A DNA stretch of 64,000 nucleotides from NCBI RefSeq assembly GCF_001984125.1, contig NZ_MTQL01000007.1, positions 1,674,001 through 1,738,000 on the forward strand. The letters are read 5' to 3'. This document shows positions 1 to 9,453 of the stretch, in pieces (the stretch's first letter is position 1; each line of letters opens with the position of its first letter). The stretch is from Leifsonia sp. ALI-44-B. Its GTDB lineage: Bacteria > Actinomycetota > Actinomycetes > Actinomycetales > Microbacteriaceae. A model generated the notes under the pieces. The model was given only the letters and a program-made list of their open reading frames with translations, was not told the origin of the DNA and did no database searches. Made by a program: the position numbers and the translations under genes.

Positions 1-1476
1 ACGGCCTCGCTGCTGCTCGCGGCCACCGTCGCCGCGGCGCCCTCGCTCGCCCCCGCCATGGTCGTGCTGTGGGTTCTCGCGCTCGTGCTGTCGCGCAAGG
101 CCATCGTGCGCGTCGTGTGGACCATCATTCCGACCGCCGCTTTGTTCGCCCCGCTCGTGTGGCAGCAGGGCATCGTGGGCGGCAACTGGTTGCGTCTGCT
201 GGCAGACCCCGGCCTGCCCATCGTCGGTCCGCAGCCCACCGGATGGCAGCTCGCGCTCGGTTTCCCGGCCGGTGACGAGGGCGGATGGCTCACGTTCGGC
301 CAGTCCCTCGGGCTCCCCGCCGAGGTGCTGCACATCCTCGTGCCCGTGCTGCTCGCACCCCTTGCCCTGCTCGCGCTCGCGGCGCTCTTCCTGCCCGGCA
401 GCGTGCGCGCGGCCGTTCTCCTCTTCGTCGGCCTGCTCGGCCTGGTCACGGCGGTCGGCGCCTCGCACCTCATGCTCACGTTCGTCGGGTCGTTCAACAC
501 CTCGGTGTGGGCCGGTCCCGCGCTCAGCCTCTACTGGATCGGCCTCGTCGGGGCGGCCGTCGTGGGTCTCGACAGCCTGCGTCGCGCGGGCCGCGCGCCC
601 GCCGTCGTCTCGGCGCTCATGCTCGCCGCCGTGGCCGTGCCCCTCGTCGCCGCGGGCGCCCTCGGCACGTCGGTCGTGCAGCGCACCGACGGGCGCACCC
701 TGCCGGCCTACGTGGCCGCGGCCGCCGCTCAGGAGCCGCGCGCCGGAACGCTCATCCTCACGCCGCAGCCCGACGGCGGGCTCGCCGCCCAGCTCGTGCG
801 CGGCGCGGGGGAGACCCTCGACCGACAGTCCACCATCGTCAGCACCGACCCCGTGGTCGAGGACGACGATCTGCGCCTGGCCACCCTCGCGGGCAACCTG
901 GTGTCGCAGTCGGGCTACGACCTGCAGGCGGGCCTCGAGGAGAACGGCATCCGCTTCATCCTCGTCGCGCCGCCCGCCACCAACCGCGGCGAATCGGCGA
1001 CCACCCGTTCCGAGGAGCTGCGCGTGCGCGCGATCTCGGCCCTCGACGGCAACGCGCAGCTGGCTCACGTGGGCGAAACGGGCCGCGGGATGCTGTGGCG
1101 CAACGACGGCGAGGCCTCGACGGGTCCGGCCCCCGAGACGACGCCGCTCTGGTCGAACGTCGTGCTCATCGGCACGGGCGTCGTGTTCCTCATCGCCCTG
1201 CTGCTCTCCATCCCGACCGCCGCCTCGCGCCGTGCCACCGAGTCGACGCCCCGCACGGTGGGTCGCCGCGACCGCGTCCGGCCCGAGCGTCGCCGCCGCC
1301 GCGCCAAGGAACCCGCCGTGGATGCGACCGAGGTGGGCGTGACGGCCGCGGGAACGCAGCATCCGGAGCCCATCGAAGTCGCCGCGGAGGACCTGCCGGA
1401 CGAGGAGCAGAAGACGACGGATCATCACTCCGACGAAGACCGAACCGCCGAGCGAGAGGAGCACACCCGTGGCTAA
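1..1476 (+). CDS. Membrane glycosyltransferase, C-terminal part (N-terminus outside window)
   Basis: The frame is open from base 1, so the N-terminal catalytic part lies upstream of the window. About 490 residues are visible: several hydrophobic segments in the first 220 residues, a soluble extracytoplasmic-type stretch (about 225-385), one more membrane helix and a basic then acidic Arg/Glu-rich cytoplasmic tail. In actinobacteria a large family-2 glycosyltransferase with this kind of C-terminal half precedes DUF5719, so I infer a cell-envelope polysaccharide glycosyltransferase. Its stop overlaps the next start by 8 bases, so the two are translationally coupled. No catalytic motif is visible; the call rests on context. 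Confidence 0.6.
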   Translation, partial: TASLLLAATVAAAPSLAPAMVVLWVLALVLSRKAIVRVVWTIIPTAALFAPLVWQQGIVGGNWLRLLADPGLPIVGPQPTGWQLALGFPAGDEGGWLTFGQSLGLPAEVLHILVPVLLAPLALLALAALFLPGSVRAAVLLFVGLLGLVTAVGASHLMLTFVGSFNTSVWAGPALSLYWIGLVGAAVVGLDSLRRAGRAPAVVSALMLAAVAVPLVAAGALGTSVVQRTDGRTLPAYVAAAAAQEPRAGTLILTPQPDGGLAAQLVRGAGETLDRQSTIVSTDPVVEDDDLRLATLAGNLVSQSGYDLQAGLEENGIRFILVAPPATNRGESATTRSEELRVRAISALDGNAQLAHVGETGRGMLWRNDGEASTGPAPETTPLWSNVVLIGTGVVFLIALLLSIPTAASRRATESTPRTVGRRDRVRPERRRRRAKEPAVDATEVGVTAAGTQHPEPIEVAAEDLPDEEQKTTDHHSDEDRTAEREEHTRG

Positions 1477-2893
1477 CACACGTCGCGCGGCAGCCGTTGG
1501 CGGCCGCATCGTCTCGGGCGTCGTCGGCCTCGCGCTGGCCGGAGCCGCCATCTTCGCCGCCGGAACGGTGCAATTGCCCGACCTCGGCCGCGAAGCCCCG
1601 CGCACCTCGGTCACCCCCGAGGGAGCCAGCCAGCTGCGCGCCTGCGCCGGGCCTCTGCTGCAGCTCGCCTCGACCGACACGGCCCTCGCCGCCGTGCAGT
1701 CCATCGGGGCCGCCACCACCACGCTCTCCGGCCGCGACGCCGCTCAGGAGCCCCTGGCCTCGCCCGACAACACGTCCGGTGACGCCTCGGGTCTGCCCCT
1801 GCGGCTCACGGCCCCCACCGACGACAGCTCCGATGCCGCGGCACTCCTCGCGGGCGCGCAATCGCAATTCGCCGACCAGGAGAACGTCTTCGGGGCAGCG
1901 GCCGCCGATTGCGCCGAACCGTCCGCCAACAGCTGGGTCGTCGCCGGCTCGACCGAGGTCGGGCGCACGAGCCTGCTCGTGCTCACGAACCCCACCGCGC
2001 AGGATGCCGTCGTCGACCTCGAGTTCTCGGGCGAGGACGGGCCCATCCAGGCGCCCGGTTCGCAGGGCATCATCGTGCAGACCGGTCAGCAGAAGGTCTT
2101 CTCGCTCGCGGCCTTCGCGCCCAACGTGGTCATGCCCGTCGTACACGTGACGACGCGCGGCGGACAGGTGAGCGCCGTGATCCAGCAGTCGGTCGTGCGC
2201 GGCCTGACCCCCACGGGCGTCGACTGGGCGGGCGCGACGGTCGCCCCGCGCACCGAGGTGACGATCCCGGGCTTCGTGGTTCCGGGCGATATCCCCGCCA
2301 CGGCGAACGACGACGCCTACGACGATCAGGCTCCCGTCATCCGTGTTTTCGTGCCGGGGGAGGACGACGCCGACGTGGCGCTCAACTTCATCGGCGAGGG
2401 CGACGATCAGAACGCGCCGGCGCCGCTCAGCGTCACGGTGCCGCACCAGTCGGCCGGCGAGATCAACCTCGCGAGCCTCGACCCGGGCAACTACACCATC
2501 GTTCTCACCTCGACGCAGCCTCTCGTGGCGGCCGGGCGTTCGACCGCCGTCGCGGGCGACAAGAGCGACTTCGCGTGGTCGCCGGCATCGGATGCACTCG
2601 GCGCAGCCGCCTCGTTCGCCGTCCCCGCCGGGCAGAACCCCGTGCTGCACCTCTCGAACCCCGGCTCGACGGCGCTCGACGCGACGCTGGATGGCGGGGG
2701 CGAGAACCGCTCGCTGACCGTCATGCCCGGCACCGCCGTGACCGTGCCGCTGAAGGAGAACTCGGGTTACACGCTGACGGGAGCCGTCGGAGCGTTCGGA
2801 CGCGTCGTCTACTCGGGCGATCGCGGTATCGCGGGCTTCTCGATCGCGCCGACCAACCCGGCCGCCGATACGGTCACGGTATACGTGCGCTGA
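1469..2893 (+). CDS. DUF5719 family secreted/anchored protein
   Basis: 474 residues starting at GTG, with GAGAGGAG about 10 bases upstream. Residues about 10-32 form one hydrophobic signal-anchor; the rest is an Ala/Gly/Thr/Asp-rich exported domain with repeated beta-type segments and no catalytic motif I recognise. It matches the DUF5719 type that follows the envelope glycosyltransferase in actinobacteria. The overlap with the upstream gene suggests that the two products act together at the cell surface. Function is unknown. The gene ends 29 bases before the stop of the convergent metallopeptidase-like gene. Confidence 0.65.
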   Translation: MANTRRAAAVGGRIVSGVVGLALAGAAIFAAGTVQLPDLGREAPRTSVTPEGASQLRACAGPLLQLASTDTALAAVQSIGAATTTLSGRDAAQEPLASPDNTSGDASGLPLRLTAPTDDSSDAAALLAGAQSQFADQENVFGAAAADCAEPSANSWVVAGSTEVGRTSLLVLTNPTAQDAVVDLEFSGEDGPIQAPGSQGIIVQTGQQKVFSLAAFAPNVVMPVVHVTTRGGQVSAVIQQSVVRGLTPTGVDWAGATVAPRTEVTIPGFVVPGDIPATANDDAYDDQAPVIRVFVPGEDDADVALNFIGEGDDQNAPAPLSVTVPHQSAGEINLASLDPGNYTIVLTSTQPLVAAGRSTAVAGDKSDFAWSPASDALGAAASFAVPAGQNPVLHLSNPGSTALDATLDGGGENRSLTVMPGTAVTVPLKENSGYTLTGAVGAFGRVVYSGDRGIAGFSIAPTNPAADTVTVYVR

Positions 2894-2922
2894 ATCTGAG
2901 CTCGCCTCGAGCGGATGCCTCT

Positions 2923-3378
2923 TTAGAGGAAGCGGAACCGCTCGGGCCCGAGATCCCACGGGTCGCGGCCGAGCAGCTCGGCCGTTGCACGGAACACGCA
3001 GCTCTCGATCATCATGCGCTGGTGCAGCTCGTCGTCGCGGTGCAGCCGGCTGAGTCGCTGGATGGGCAGCCGGTAGAGCACGATGCGCCGGGCCGCCGGG
3101 AACGTGGCCCAGCGAGGGACTCCGCCGCCCTCGGGCGCCTCGGCGGGCATGGGCGCCACCTCGTAGCGCACGCTCGACAATTCTTCGGGCCACGAGCCGC
3201 GCAGGAACTCGGCCGTAGACGCGACCGTCGAATCGAACAGGTCGAGGCGGTTCTGCAGCATGGGCAGGTGCGGCCCCGTGACGGCACTGCGGCCCGATCG
3301 CCCGTGCCGGTCGTGTCGCACCGCGCGCTGTGAGGCGTTGCGCTCGGGGTAGGAGCTTCCCCGGGTTCGTCTGGCCAT
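2923..3378 (-). CDS. Metallopeptidase-family (zincin-like) protein lacking HExxH
   Basis: 151 residues from the ATG at 3378; a longer upstream frame exists but TACACT sits exactly 6 bases before this ATG, indicating a leaderless start. The sequence resembles the short 'metallopeptidase family' proteins found beside DUF3499 in actinobacteria (zincin fold, PF06262-like). The helix that normally carries HExxH reads MMIESCVFRATAELLG, so the zinc-binding histidines are absent and peptidase activity is doubtful. It is divergent from the DUF3499 gene, with 60 bases between starts. Confidence 0.6.
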   Translation of the reverse strand: MARRTRGSSYPERNASQRAVRHDRHGRSGRSAVTGPHLPMLQNRLDLFDSTVASTAEFLRGSWPEELSSVRYEVAPMPAEAPEGGGVPRWATFPAARRIVLYRLPIQRLSRLHRDDELHQRMMIESCVFRATAELLGRDPWDLGPERFRFL

Positions 3379-3384
3379 GCATCC

Positions 3385-3430
3385 AGTGTAGGCCGCTGTC
3401 AGGCACAGCCCGGCCGCCAACTTGTACGCT
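3385..3430. promoter_or_regulatory. Divergent leaderless promoters (metallopeptidase-like / DUF3499)
   Basis: On the minus strand TACACT occupies 3385-3390, 6 bases from the ATG at 3378. On the plus strand TACGCT occupies 3425-3430, 8 bases from the GTG at 3439. Neither start has a Shine-Dalgarno sequence. The arrangement fits two back-to-back promoters with transcription starting at or next to the start codon. No convincing -35 box is seen. Confidence 0.5.
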
Positions 3431-3438
3431 GTCTGACT

Positions 3439-3645
3439 GTGACCGAACGACTCTGCACCAAGGTGGGATGCCGCCGCCCGGCCGTCGCCACGCTCACCTA
3501 CGATTATTCGGATTCCCTGGTCGTCGTCGGTCCGCTCGGCCTCACGCCCGACCCGCACAGCTACGACCTGTGCGCGCTACACGCCGACCGCCTGAGTGTT
3601 CCCCAGGGGTGGTCCGTCATACGCCATGCGTCGATGCGAGAATAA
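3439..3645 (+). CDS. DUF3499 small Cys-rich protein
   Basis: 68 residues from GTG. Cys6-x4-Cys11 near the N-terminus and Cys45-x2-His48 later make a plausible zinc knuckle. It is recognised as DUF3499, a short actinobacterial protein conserved next to the zincin-like gene and ahcY; this copy is at the short end of the family. Function is unknown. It ends 4 bases before the ahcY ATG, so the two are probably co-transcribed. Confidence 0.7.
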   Translation: MTERLCTKVGCRRPAVATLTYDYSDSLVVVGPLGLTPDPHSYDLCALHADRLSVPQGWSVIRHASMRE

Positions 3646-3649
3646 GACA

Positions 3650-5137
3650 ATGAGCATCGCAACCCCCGACGTGGCCACGAGCCCCGCATTCAAAGTCGCC
3701 GACATCTCGCTGGCCGAGTCCGGCCGCCACCAGATCCGCCTCGCCGAAAACGAGATGCCGGGCCTGATGTCCCTGCGCGAGGAGTTCGGCCCCTCGCAGC
3801 CCCTCGCCGGCGCCCGCATCGCCGGTTCGCTGCACATGACCGTGCAGACCGCCGTTCTGATCGAGACCCTCGTCGCGCTGGGCGCGCAGGTGCGCTGGGC
3901 CAGCTGCAACATCTTCTCGACGCAAGACGAGGCCGCCGCGGCCATCGCCGTCGGCCCGACGGGCACGCCCGCCGAACCCGCCGGTGTGCCGGTCTTCGCG
4001 TGGAAGGGCGAGACGCTCGACGAGTACTGGTGGTGCACCGACCGCATCTTCGACTGGAGCGCCGAAGCCTCCGCCCAGGGTGCCGACTTCACGGGCCCCA
4101 ACCTCATCCTCGACGACGGCGGCGACGCCACGCTGCTCGTGCACAAGGGTCGCGAATTCGAGCTCGCGGGCGCCGTGCCCGAGACGACGGATGCCGACAG
4201 CCACGAGTACTCGGTCATCCTCGGCCTCCTGCGCCGCTCGCTCGCTACGTCGACCGACCGCTGGACCACGGTCGCGGCCGAGCTGCAGGGCGTCACCGAA
4301 GAAACCACCACGGGCGTGCACCGCCTCTACGAGCTGGCGCGCAACGGCGAGCTGCTGTTCCCCGCCATCAACGTCAACGACTCGGTCACGAAGTCCAAGT
4401 TCGACAACAAGTACGGCATCCGCCACTCGCTGCCCGACGGCCTCAACCGCGCCACCGACGTGCTCATCGGCGGCAAGGTCGCGTTCGTCGTGGGTTACGG
4501 CGACGTGGGCAAGGGTGCCGCCGAGGCGCTGCGCGGCCAGGGTGCGCGCGTCATCGTCTCAGAGGTCGACCCCATCTGCGCGCTGCAGGCGGCCATGGAT
4601 GGCTACCAGGTCGCGCGCCTCGAATCGGTCGTGTCCGAGGTCGACATCTTCGTGACCGGCACGGGCAACCTGGGTGTCATCCGCCCCGAGCACATGCTCG
4701 AGATGAAGCACCTCGCCATCGTCGCCAACGTCGGCCACTTCGACAACGAGATCGATATGACGGGCCTCGAGAAGATCGAGGGCGTCGAGAAGGTCGAGAT
4801 CAAGCCGCAGGTGCACGAGTGGCGCCTGCCGACCGGCCGCAGCATCCTGGTGCTGTCAGAGGGTCGCCTGATGAACCTCGGCAACGCCACGGGCCACCCG
4901 TCGTTCGTCATGAGCAACTCGTTCACCAACCAGGTGCTCGCGCAGATCGAGCTGTGGGTGTCGAACGACAACTACCCGATCGGCGTCTACGTGCTGCCGA
5001 AGCACCTCGACGAGAAGGTCGCGCGTCTGCACCTCGACGCGTTGGGCGTCGAGCTCACCGAGCTGAGCCCCGAGCAGGCCGCCTACATCGGCGTGTCGGT
5101 CGAGGGGCCGTACAAGGTCGATCACTACCGCTACTAA
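3650..5137 (+). CDS. ahcY: Adenosylhomocysteinase (S-adenosylhomocysteine hydrolase)
   Basis: 495 residues, the usual length for actinobacterial AhcY. It cleaves S-adenosylhomocysteine to adenosine and homocysteine, closing the activated-methyl cycle; homocysteine then feeds methionine synthesis (metX and metY are also in this window). Visible signatures are the substrate-side block [20 protein letters not shown], the NAD-binding [20 protein letters not shown], and the family C-terminus [10 protein letters not shown] that completes the neighbouring subunit's cofactor site. The start was chosen at MSIATPDV just after the DUF3499 stop; the longer frame upstream overlaps DUF3499. There is no strong Shine-Dalgarno, so translation may depend on coupling. 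Confidence 0.97.
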   Translation: MSIATPDVATSPAFKVADISLAESGRHQIRLAENEMPGLMSLREEFGPSQPLAGARIAGSLHMTVQTAVLIETLVALGAQVRWASCNIFSTQDEAAAAIAVGPTGTPAEPAGVPVFAWKGETLDEYWWCTDRIFDWSAEASAQGADFTGPNLILDDGGDATLLVHKGREFELAGAVPETTDADSHEYSVILGLLRRSLATSTDRWTTVAAELQGVTEETTTGVHRLYELARNGELLFPAINVNDSVTKSKFDNKYGIRHSLPDGLNRATDVLIGGKVAFVVGYGDVGKGAAEALRGQGARVIVSEVDPICALQAAMDGYQVARLESVVSEVDIFVTGTGNLGVIRPEHMLEMKHLAIVANVGHFDNEIDMTGLEKIEGVEKVEIKPQVHEWRLPTGRSILVLSEGRLMNLGNATGHPSFVMSNSFTNQVLAQIELWVSNDNYPIGVYVLPKHLDEKVARLHLDALGVELTELSPEQAAYIGVSVEGPYKVDHYRY

Positions 5138-5150
5138 GCGATCGTGCGGG

Positions 5151-5185
5151 GAGCGGGCGTCTGGCTGTGAGCCGGGCGCCCGTTC
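5151..5185. terminator. Hairpin between convergent ahcY and RDD genes
   Basis: gagcgggcg (5151-5159) pairs with cgcccgttc (5177-5185), with one G-U pair, and an inner ggct/agcc stem. It sits between two convergent genes, so it may serve both strands. There is no T run. Confidence 0.5.
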
Positions 5186-5198
5186 GTCGTTCAGGGGT

Positions 5199-6062
5199 TC
5201 AGCGGTCGGGAAAGTCGTGCGGCAGGCCGCGCAGGGCCGGTTCGAGGCGCGCGAGGCGTTGCTTCTCGAGCTGCAGGGCGGCGAATTCGCGGTCGCGACG
5301 GAGCGCCGACAGGCCCGCGAGGAAGATCTCCGGGGCCACGGGCGGCACGGGGGAGACGAAGGCAGAGGCCTCGGCCGCCAGTTCGTAGCCGCGGCGGGCG
5401 CGCGACTCGGGCGTGAGCTTGTGGGCCTCGCGCAGGTATTGCGCCACGCGGCGGGCGAGGGCATCGGGCAGGCGGCCCACATCGGCGAGCGGAGCCCAGC
5501 CGGCCAGCTGGGGCGGCAGGCCGAGGGCAGGGTCGGGAATGCGCGGCACACGTTCGTGCTGCGAGTAGGTGCCGGCGAGCAGGTCGCCGAGGCGTTTCGA
5601 GCGCTCCGAGAGCAGGCCCGTGATGGCGGCGACCCCGCCGAACGTGATGTAGATCTCGAAGAACCCGACGAGGGCTCGGATGAGGGCGTGGCGGAACGAC
5701 GCGGCGCCCCCGTCATCCCGCACGATGCGTGCGCCGACGATGAGCCGACCGAGCGAGCGCCCGTGCGTGACGGTCTCGACGATGCAGGGCACGATGACCG
5801 TGGACGTGACGAGGATGACCGAGGACAGTGCAGCCACGGCGGCCTGGTCGAGCTCGACGGCCGTGCTCGCCGCGCCGAGCAGCAGGAACCCGCCGAGCAG
5901 CAGCAGACCGCTCACGAGGACGTCGACGATATCGCCGACGGCCCGCAGCATGAAGCCGGTCGGCCGCACCTCGAGGGCGACGGCCTCGCCCGTGATGAGC
6001 TCGGAACCGGGATCGACGCGCGAGCGGGTCCCGCCCCCGGGGGTGTAACTCGACGCCGACAT
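5199..6062 (-). CDS. RDD family membrane protein
   Basis: 287 residues. The RDD domain spans roughly residues 25-170, with hydrophobic segments at about 45-68 and 80-100, a TLGRLIVG-like stretch (SLGRLIVGARIVRDDGG) and a third segment near 125-145. The C-terminal 110 residues are soluble, Ala/Arg/Glu-rich and helical. RDD proteins are small transporter-like or sensor-like membrane proteins of mostly unknown role. It is divergent from the SpoIIM-like gene with only 17 bases between the starts, and the pair lies beside the MoxR/DUF58 operon, an arrangement repeated in many actinobacteria. Function is inferred only at family level. Confidence 0.8.
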   Translation of the reverse strand: MSASSYTPGGGTRSRVDPGSELITGEAVALEVRPTGFMLRAVGDIVDVLVSGLLLLGGFLLLGAASTAVELDQAAVAALSSVILVTSTVIVPCIVETVTHGRSLGRLIVGARIVRDDGGAASFRHALIRALVGFFEIYITFGGVAAITGLLSERSKRLGDLLAGTYSQHERVPRIPDPALGLPPQLAGWAPLADVGRLPDALARRVAQYLREAHKLTPESRARRGYELAAEASAFVSPVPPVAPEIFLAGLSALRRDREFAALQLEKQRLARLEPALRGLPHDFPDR

Positions 6063-6079
6063 GCATAGTATCTAAGCAG
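6063..6079. promoter_or_regulatory. 17-bp divergent promoter interval (RDD / SpoIIM)
   Basis: Only 17 bases separate the two ATGs. On the plus strand TAGTAT (6066-6071) lies 8 bases before the SpoIIM ATG, so that transcript is probably leaderless. The minus promoter must overlap it or lie inside the SpoIIM gene start. The two transcription starts should therefore compete. Confidence 0.4.
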
Positions 6080-7075
6080 ATGGATCTGGATGCCTACACC
6101 GCCGCCCACCGCCAGGAGTGGGACCGACTCGACGCCCTCGGCGCGAAGCGGTCCTTCAGCGGTGCCGAAGCCGACGAGCTGATCGAGCACTACCAGGCCG
6201 GGGCCACGCAGCTCTCGCAGATCGCCAGCGTCGCCGGCTCGAGCGTGCAGGGGGCCCGGTTGAGCGTCTCGCTGTCGCGGGCCCGCATGCGGTTCACCGC
6301 GGCATCCAGCAACGTGCTCAGCCAGCTGCCACGCTTCTTCGTCGTGCAGCTGCCGGCCGCGCTCTATCAGCTGCGCTGGCTCACGCTCATCGTCGCTCTC
6401 GTCACGGTCGCCGTCGCGGCGCTCTGGTCGTTCTGGGTGCTCAACGACCCGCAGGTGCTCGCCAACTTCGGCACCGACGCGCAGCTGCAGAAGATCGCGA
6501 ACGACGAGTTCATCAACTACTACTCCGAGAACCCCGCCGCGTCCTTCGCCGGCCAGGTCTGGACCAATAACGCCTGGATCGCCGCGCAGTGCATCGCCTT
6601 CGGCGTGACGGGCATCTGGGTGCCCTACATAATCCTGCAGAACGCTCAGGGCCTCGGCACGACATCCGCCGTGCTGTTCAGCCAGGGCGAGGCCGACACG
6701 TTCTTCCTCTACATCGCGCCCCACGGGCTGCTCGAGCTCACGAGCGTCTTCGTGGCCGCGGCCGCCGGGCTGCGCATCTTCTGGGCCTGGGTGGCGCCCG
6801 GCGGCCTGCCCCGCGCCGTATCGCTCGCGCGCCAGGCCCGCTCCATGTTCACGGTCGTGATCGGGCTCGTGCTGTCGCTGTTCGTGTCGGGCATCATCGA
6901 GGGGTTCGTCACGCCGCAGCCGTGGCCGTGGCCCGTGAAGATCGGCATCGGGGCGCTCGCGCTGGCGGCGTTCCTGGCCTACATGCTGATTCTCGGCCGC
7001 CGCGCGGTGCGGGCGGGCGAGACGGGTGACCTGTCGGCCTTCGAGGCGGGCGCCGAGCGCATCTACGCGGCCTAG
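6080..7075 (+). CDS. Stage II sporulation protein M (SpoIIM)-like membrane protein
   Basis: 331 residues: a helical cytoplasmic N-terminus (about 1-100), then hydrophobic segments near 105-127, 175-200, 225-250, 265-290 and 295-315. It matches the SpoIIM/DUF95 integral membrane family, with the typical sequence around FFVVQLPAALYQLRW and IAPHGLLELTSVFVAAAAG. The organism shows no sporulation genes here; in non-sporulating actinobacteria this gene pairs with RDD and MoxR/DUF58 genes, and the role is unknown. It is followed by an 86-base convergent gap before DUF58. Confidence 0.85.
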   Translation: MDLDAYTAAHRQEWDRLDALGAKRSFSGAEADELIEHYQAGATQLSQIASVAGSSVQGARLSVSLSRARMRFTAASSNVLSQLPRFFVVQLPAALYQLRWLTLIVALVTVAVAALWSFWVLNDPQVLANFGTDAQLQKIANDEFINYYSENPAASFAGQVWTNNAWIAAQCIAFGVTGIWVPYIILQNAQGLGTTSAVLFSQGEADTFFLYIAPHGLLELTSVFVAAAAGLRIFWAWVAPGGLPRAVSLARQARSMFTVVIGLVLSLFVSGIIEGFVTPQPWPWPVKIGIGALALAAFLAYMLILGRRAVRAGETGDLSAFEAGAERIYAA

Positions 7076-7161
7076 GAGCCGGGGCGCAAGACAGGTTCGC
7101 GCGCCGCTGTGCAAGCCTTGAGCAGAAGGGCGCAGCGGCCCAAGACGGCGCTGCAGCCGGC

Positions 7162-8469
7162 CTAAAGCTGGCCCGTCGCTTTCAGCTGCAGGTACAGGTC
7201 CGACAGCGCGGGCGGCAGATCTTCGGGCGAGCCCGTCACGACCTGGGCTCCCACCTGGGTGAGCGCGGTGCGCACGCGTTCGATGTCGAGCAACTGGCGT
7301 TCGGCGGCGGCGGCGCGATAGACGTCGTCGAGCGTGCCGCGGGACGCTGCGGCATCCAGCGCTTCGGGGTCGGTGACCGAGGCAACGATCACGCGGTGCC
7401 GGCGGGTCAGCTGAGGCAACATCGACAACAGCCCTCGGGATGCCGCGGGCGCATCGATCGTCGTCAGCAACACGACGAGCGCCCGCTGGTTGGTGATCTG
7501 CCGGATCTCGCCGGGAACCGACGCCCAGTCGGTCTCGATGAGCTCGGGGTCGACGGGAGCCAGGGCATCGACCATGCGCGAGAGCAGGGCCGCGCCCGTC
7601 GCCCCCTGGATGCGCGCCCGCACCCGGCGGTCGAAGGCCAGCACGTCGACGCGGTCGCCCGCCTTCGAGGCCAGGGCTGCGAGTAGGAGGGACGATTCGA
7701 AGGCCGTGTCGATGCGCGGTTCGTCGGCGATGCGGGCGGCCGAGGTGCGGCCCGAGTCGATGACGATCACGATGCGCCGGTCGCGTTCGGGCCGCCAGGT
7801 GCGCACGACGACGTCCTGCCGGCGGGCGGTCGCGCGCCAGTCGATCGAGCGCACGTCGTCGCCGCGCACGTATTCGCGCAGGGAGTCGAACTCGGTTCCG
7901 GCGCCGCGCACCATGACGCTCGTCGACCCGTCGAGTTCGCGCAGGCGGGCCAGCCGGGATGGCAGGTGTTTGCGCGCGTTGAAGGGCGGCAGAACGCGCA
8001 GGGTGCCGGGGGCGCGCAGGGTCACCTGGCGCGCGGCCAGGCCGAGGGGGCCGTAGCTGCGCAGCGTCACGGTTTCGACGTGTCGTTCGCCGCGGCGCGT
8101 GGGCGTCAACCGGCTGAGGATCTGTCGGCGCTCGCCGGCCGGGATGCTGAGGCGCGGTCTCGTGCCGGGCGCACCCGCCGAGGGCTGCCATCCGTCCCGC
8201 ACGCGCACGCGCAACGTGCGGCCACCCGTGTTCGTGACGAGAAGCTCGGTGTCGACGGCCTCACCCAGACGCACGCGCTCGGGCAGGCGCCGCTCGAGCG
8301 AGGTCTTCCGCGGGGATGCCGCGGCGGCCAGGTCGATGGCGAGCAGAACGACGACGAGCACGAGCCACGCGCCGAGGAGCAAGCCCGGTTCGCCCGTGGC
8401 CTGTCCGAGCACGACGACGGGCACGAGCCCGAGCGCCGTGAGCCAGACGAGGCGGCCGGTGATAGCCAT
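7162..8469 (-). CDS. DUF58 family protein (VWA-like), MoxR partner
   Basis: 435 residues, last gene of the minus operon, starting immediately after the MoxR stop with no gap. Two N-terminal membrane helices (about 8-28 and 30-50) are followed by a beta-rich region and the DUF58 core, with the DDVRSIDWRATARRQDVVVRTW signature split around the conserved SIDWRATAR, and a von Willebrand A-like strand IVIVIDSGR. DUF58 proteins are the membrane-anchored partners of MoxR AAA+ ATPases and are proposed to help assemble or repair envelope complexes. Client unknown. Confidence 0.9.
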   Translation of the reverse strand: MAITGRLVWLTALGLVPVVVLGQATGEPGLLLGAWLVLVVVLLAIDLAAAASPRKTSLERRLPERVRLGEAVDTELLVTNTGGRTLRVRVRDGWQPSAGAPGTRPRLSIPAGERRQILSRLTPTRRGERHVETVTLRSYGPLGLAARQVTLRAPGTLRVLPPFNARKHLPSRLARLRELDGSTSVMVRGAGTEFDSLREYVRGDDVRSIDWRATARRQDVVVRTWRPERDRRIVIVIDSGRTSAARIADEPRIDTAFESSLLLAALASKAGDRVDVLAFDRRVRARIQGATGAALLSRMVDALAPVDPELIETDWASVPGEIRQITNQRALVVLLTTIDAPAASRGLLSMLPQLTRRHRVIVASVTDPEALDAAASRGTLDDVYRAAAAERQLLDIERVRTALTQVGAQVVTGSPEDLPPALSDLYLQLKATGQL

Positions 8470-9453
8470 TTAGATCGGAACCTGAACCTGCTGCAGCACC
8501 TGGCGCAGGATGGTGTCGGTGCCGACGCCCTCGAGTTCGGCCTCGGGGCGCAGCTGCAGGCGGTGACGCCACACGGGCAACACCATGGCCTGCACGTGAT
8601 CGGGTGTGAGCGACGGGTAGCCCGTGAGCCAGGCCCAGGCCTTGGCGGCGGCCAGCAGGGCCGTGGTGCCGCGGGGGCTCACGCCGAGCCTCACGGAGGG
8701 GCTGCGTCGTGTGGCGCGCGCGAGGTCGACGACGTAGCCGAGCACATCGGTCGAGACGCCCGTGGCCGCGGCGGCCGACTGGGCGGCCACCAGGTCGGCG
8801 GGCGAGAGCACGGCGCGCAGGCCCGCTCCCGCGAGGTCGCGCGGGTTGAAGCCGGCGGCGTGGCGGCGCAGCACCTCGATTTCGGTGTCGCGCTCGGGCA
8901 GGTCGAGAACGAGCTTCAGCAGGAAGCGGTCGAGCTGCGCCTCGGGCAACGTGTAGGTGCCCTCGTATTCGATGGGGTTCTGCGTGGCGGCCACGAGGAA
9001 GGGCGTCGGCACGGGCTTGGCGAGACCGTCGACCGACACCTGTCGCTCCTCCATGGCTTCGAGCAGCGCCGACTGCGTCTTCGGGGGCGTGCGGTTGATC
9101 TCGTCCGCGAGCAGGATGTTGGTGAACACCGGGCCCTCGCGGAACTCGAACTCGCCCGTCTTGGCGTCATAGACGAGCGAACCCGTCACATCGCCCGGCA
9201 TGAGGTCGGGCGTGAACTGCACGCGCTTCGTGTCGAGCTGCAGCGCCGTCGACAGCGAACGCACGAGCAGCGTCTTGGCCACGCCCGGCACGCCCTCGAG
9301 CAGCACGTGCCCGCGGGCCAGGAGGGCGATGATGAGGCCCGTGACGGCGGCATCCTGGCCCACGACGGCCTTTCCGACCTCGAGGCGAACGGCCTGCAGG
9401 CGTTGGCGCAGGTCGTCGTCGGTGGGGCGGGACGGCGAAGTGGCGTCGGTCAT
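8470..9453 (-). CDS. MoxR-family AAA+ ATPase
   Basis: 327 residues, starting at MTDATSPS, with GGGAGGA 7 bases upstream; a longer frame overlaps the neighbour. Walker A is GVPGVAKT and Walker B is LLADEINRTPPKTQSALLEAMEE, both typical of the MoxR subfamily; sensor 1 is FLVAATQNPIEYEGTYTLPE. These are chaperone-like ATPases that work with DUF58/VWA proteins. It overlaps the DUF4350 gene by 4 bases and abuts DUF58, so the three are a translationally linked unit. Confidence 0.95.
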   Translation of the reverse strand: MTDATSPSRPTDDDLRQRLQAVRLEVGKAVVGQDAAVTGLIIALLARGHVLLEGVPGVAKTLLVRSLSTALQLDTKRVQFTPDLMPGDVTGSLVYDAKTGEFEFREGPVFTNILLADEINRTPPKTQSALLEAMEERQVSVDGLAKPVPTPFLVAATQNPIEYEGTYTLPEAQLDRFLLKLVLDLPERDTEIEVLRRHAAGFNPRDLAGAGLRAVLSPADLVAAQSAAAATGVSTDVLGYVVDLARATRRSPSVRLGVSPRGTTALLAAAKAWAWLTGYPSLTPDHVQAMVLPVWRHRLQLRPEAELEGVGTDTILRQVLQQVQVPI

